Shown here in pieces: positions 5,637 through 5,658 of a DNA stretch of 5,658 nucleotides. The DNA is from Clostridia bacterium (GTDB lineage Bacteria; Bacillota; Clostridia; Lachnospirales; CAG-274), in contig JAUNPM010000114.1 of NCBI GenBank assembly GCA_030536675.1, positions 1-5,658 of the forward strand, written 5' to 3'. Position 1 is the stretch's first letter. The number at the start of each line of letters is the position of its first letter. A program made the position numbers and the translations under genes. The notes under the pieces are model-generated. The model was not told the DNA's origin and made no database searches. It was given only the letters and a program-made list of their open reading frames with translations.

Positions 5637-5658
5637 GATAGAATAATTTTTCTTAATA

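Noticed and set aside
1..5658. CRISPR arrays, tRNA or rRNA genes, insertion sequences
   Set aside because: No regularly spaced repeats, cloverleaf or rRNA-like sequence, transposase or terminal inverted repeats were seen on either strand.

Overview
The window looks like chromosomal DNA of a low-GC Gram-positive anaerobe (Bacillota, probably a gut-type clostridium). The support is AT-rich DNA, strong purine-rich ribosome binding sites, consensus sigma-A-like promoters, U-tailed hairpin terminators, a lipoprotein-type methionine-binding protein and a Clostridia-style Na+-pump decarboxylase beta subunit. The species cannot be named from sequence alone.

Layout, left to right. (1) A 47-codon ORF of unknown function (23-166) has a good ribosome binding site. 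(2) A promoter (203-231) is followed by a leader that folds like a yybP-ykoY manganese riboswitch (243-350). The 3' strand of its basal helix is also the 5' strand of an intrinsic terminator (341-372), so ligand binding is expected to switch transcription ON. (3) The riboswitch controls a two-gene unit: a full-length membrane beta subunit of the OadB/GcdB/MmdB Na+-translocating decarboxylase family (403-1530), and a 41-residue single-span protein resembling a minimal gamma (OadG-like) subunit (1546-1671). The unit is closed by a terminator (1681-1715). No carboxyltransferase alpha subunit or biotin carrier is encoded here. (4) A second promoter (1757-1785) drives a complete metN-metI-metQ methionine ABC importer (1825-4367). 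(5) A hairpin able to terminate from both sides (4384-4422) separates it from a convergent minus-strand gene for a YibE/F-family multi-pass membrane protein (4423-5535). That gene has its own near-consensus promoter (5569-5596) and a 13-bp direct repeat just upstream.

How the genes work together. The methionine genes form a standard importer: MetQ captures methionine outside the membrane, MetI is the channel and MetN the ATPase. No S-box or T-box element is visible in front of them. The most notable part is the beta/gamma-like pair under a probable Mn2+-sensing riboswitch. Known genes with this riboswitch mostly encode Mn2+ export or metal-homeostasis membrane proteins. A decarboxylase-type Na+ channel subunit without its enzyme partner, switched on by Mn2+, suggests a stand-alone cation transporter, possibly for Mn2+ efflux or Na+-coupled. 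That function is inference.
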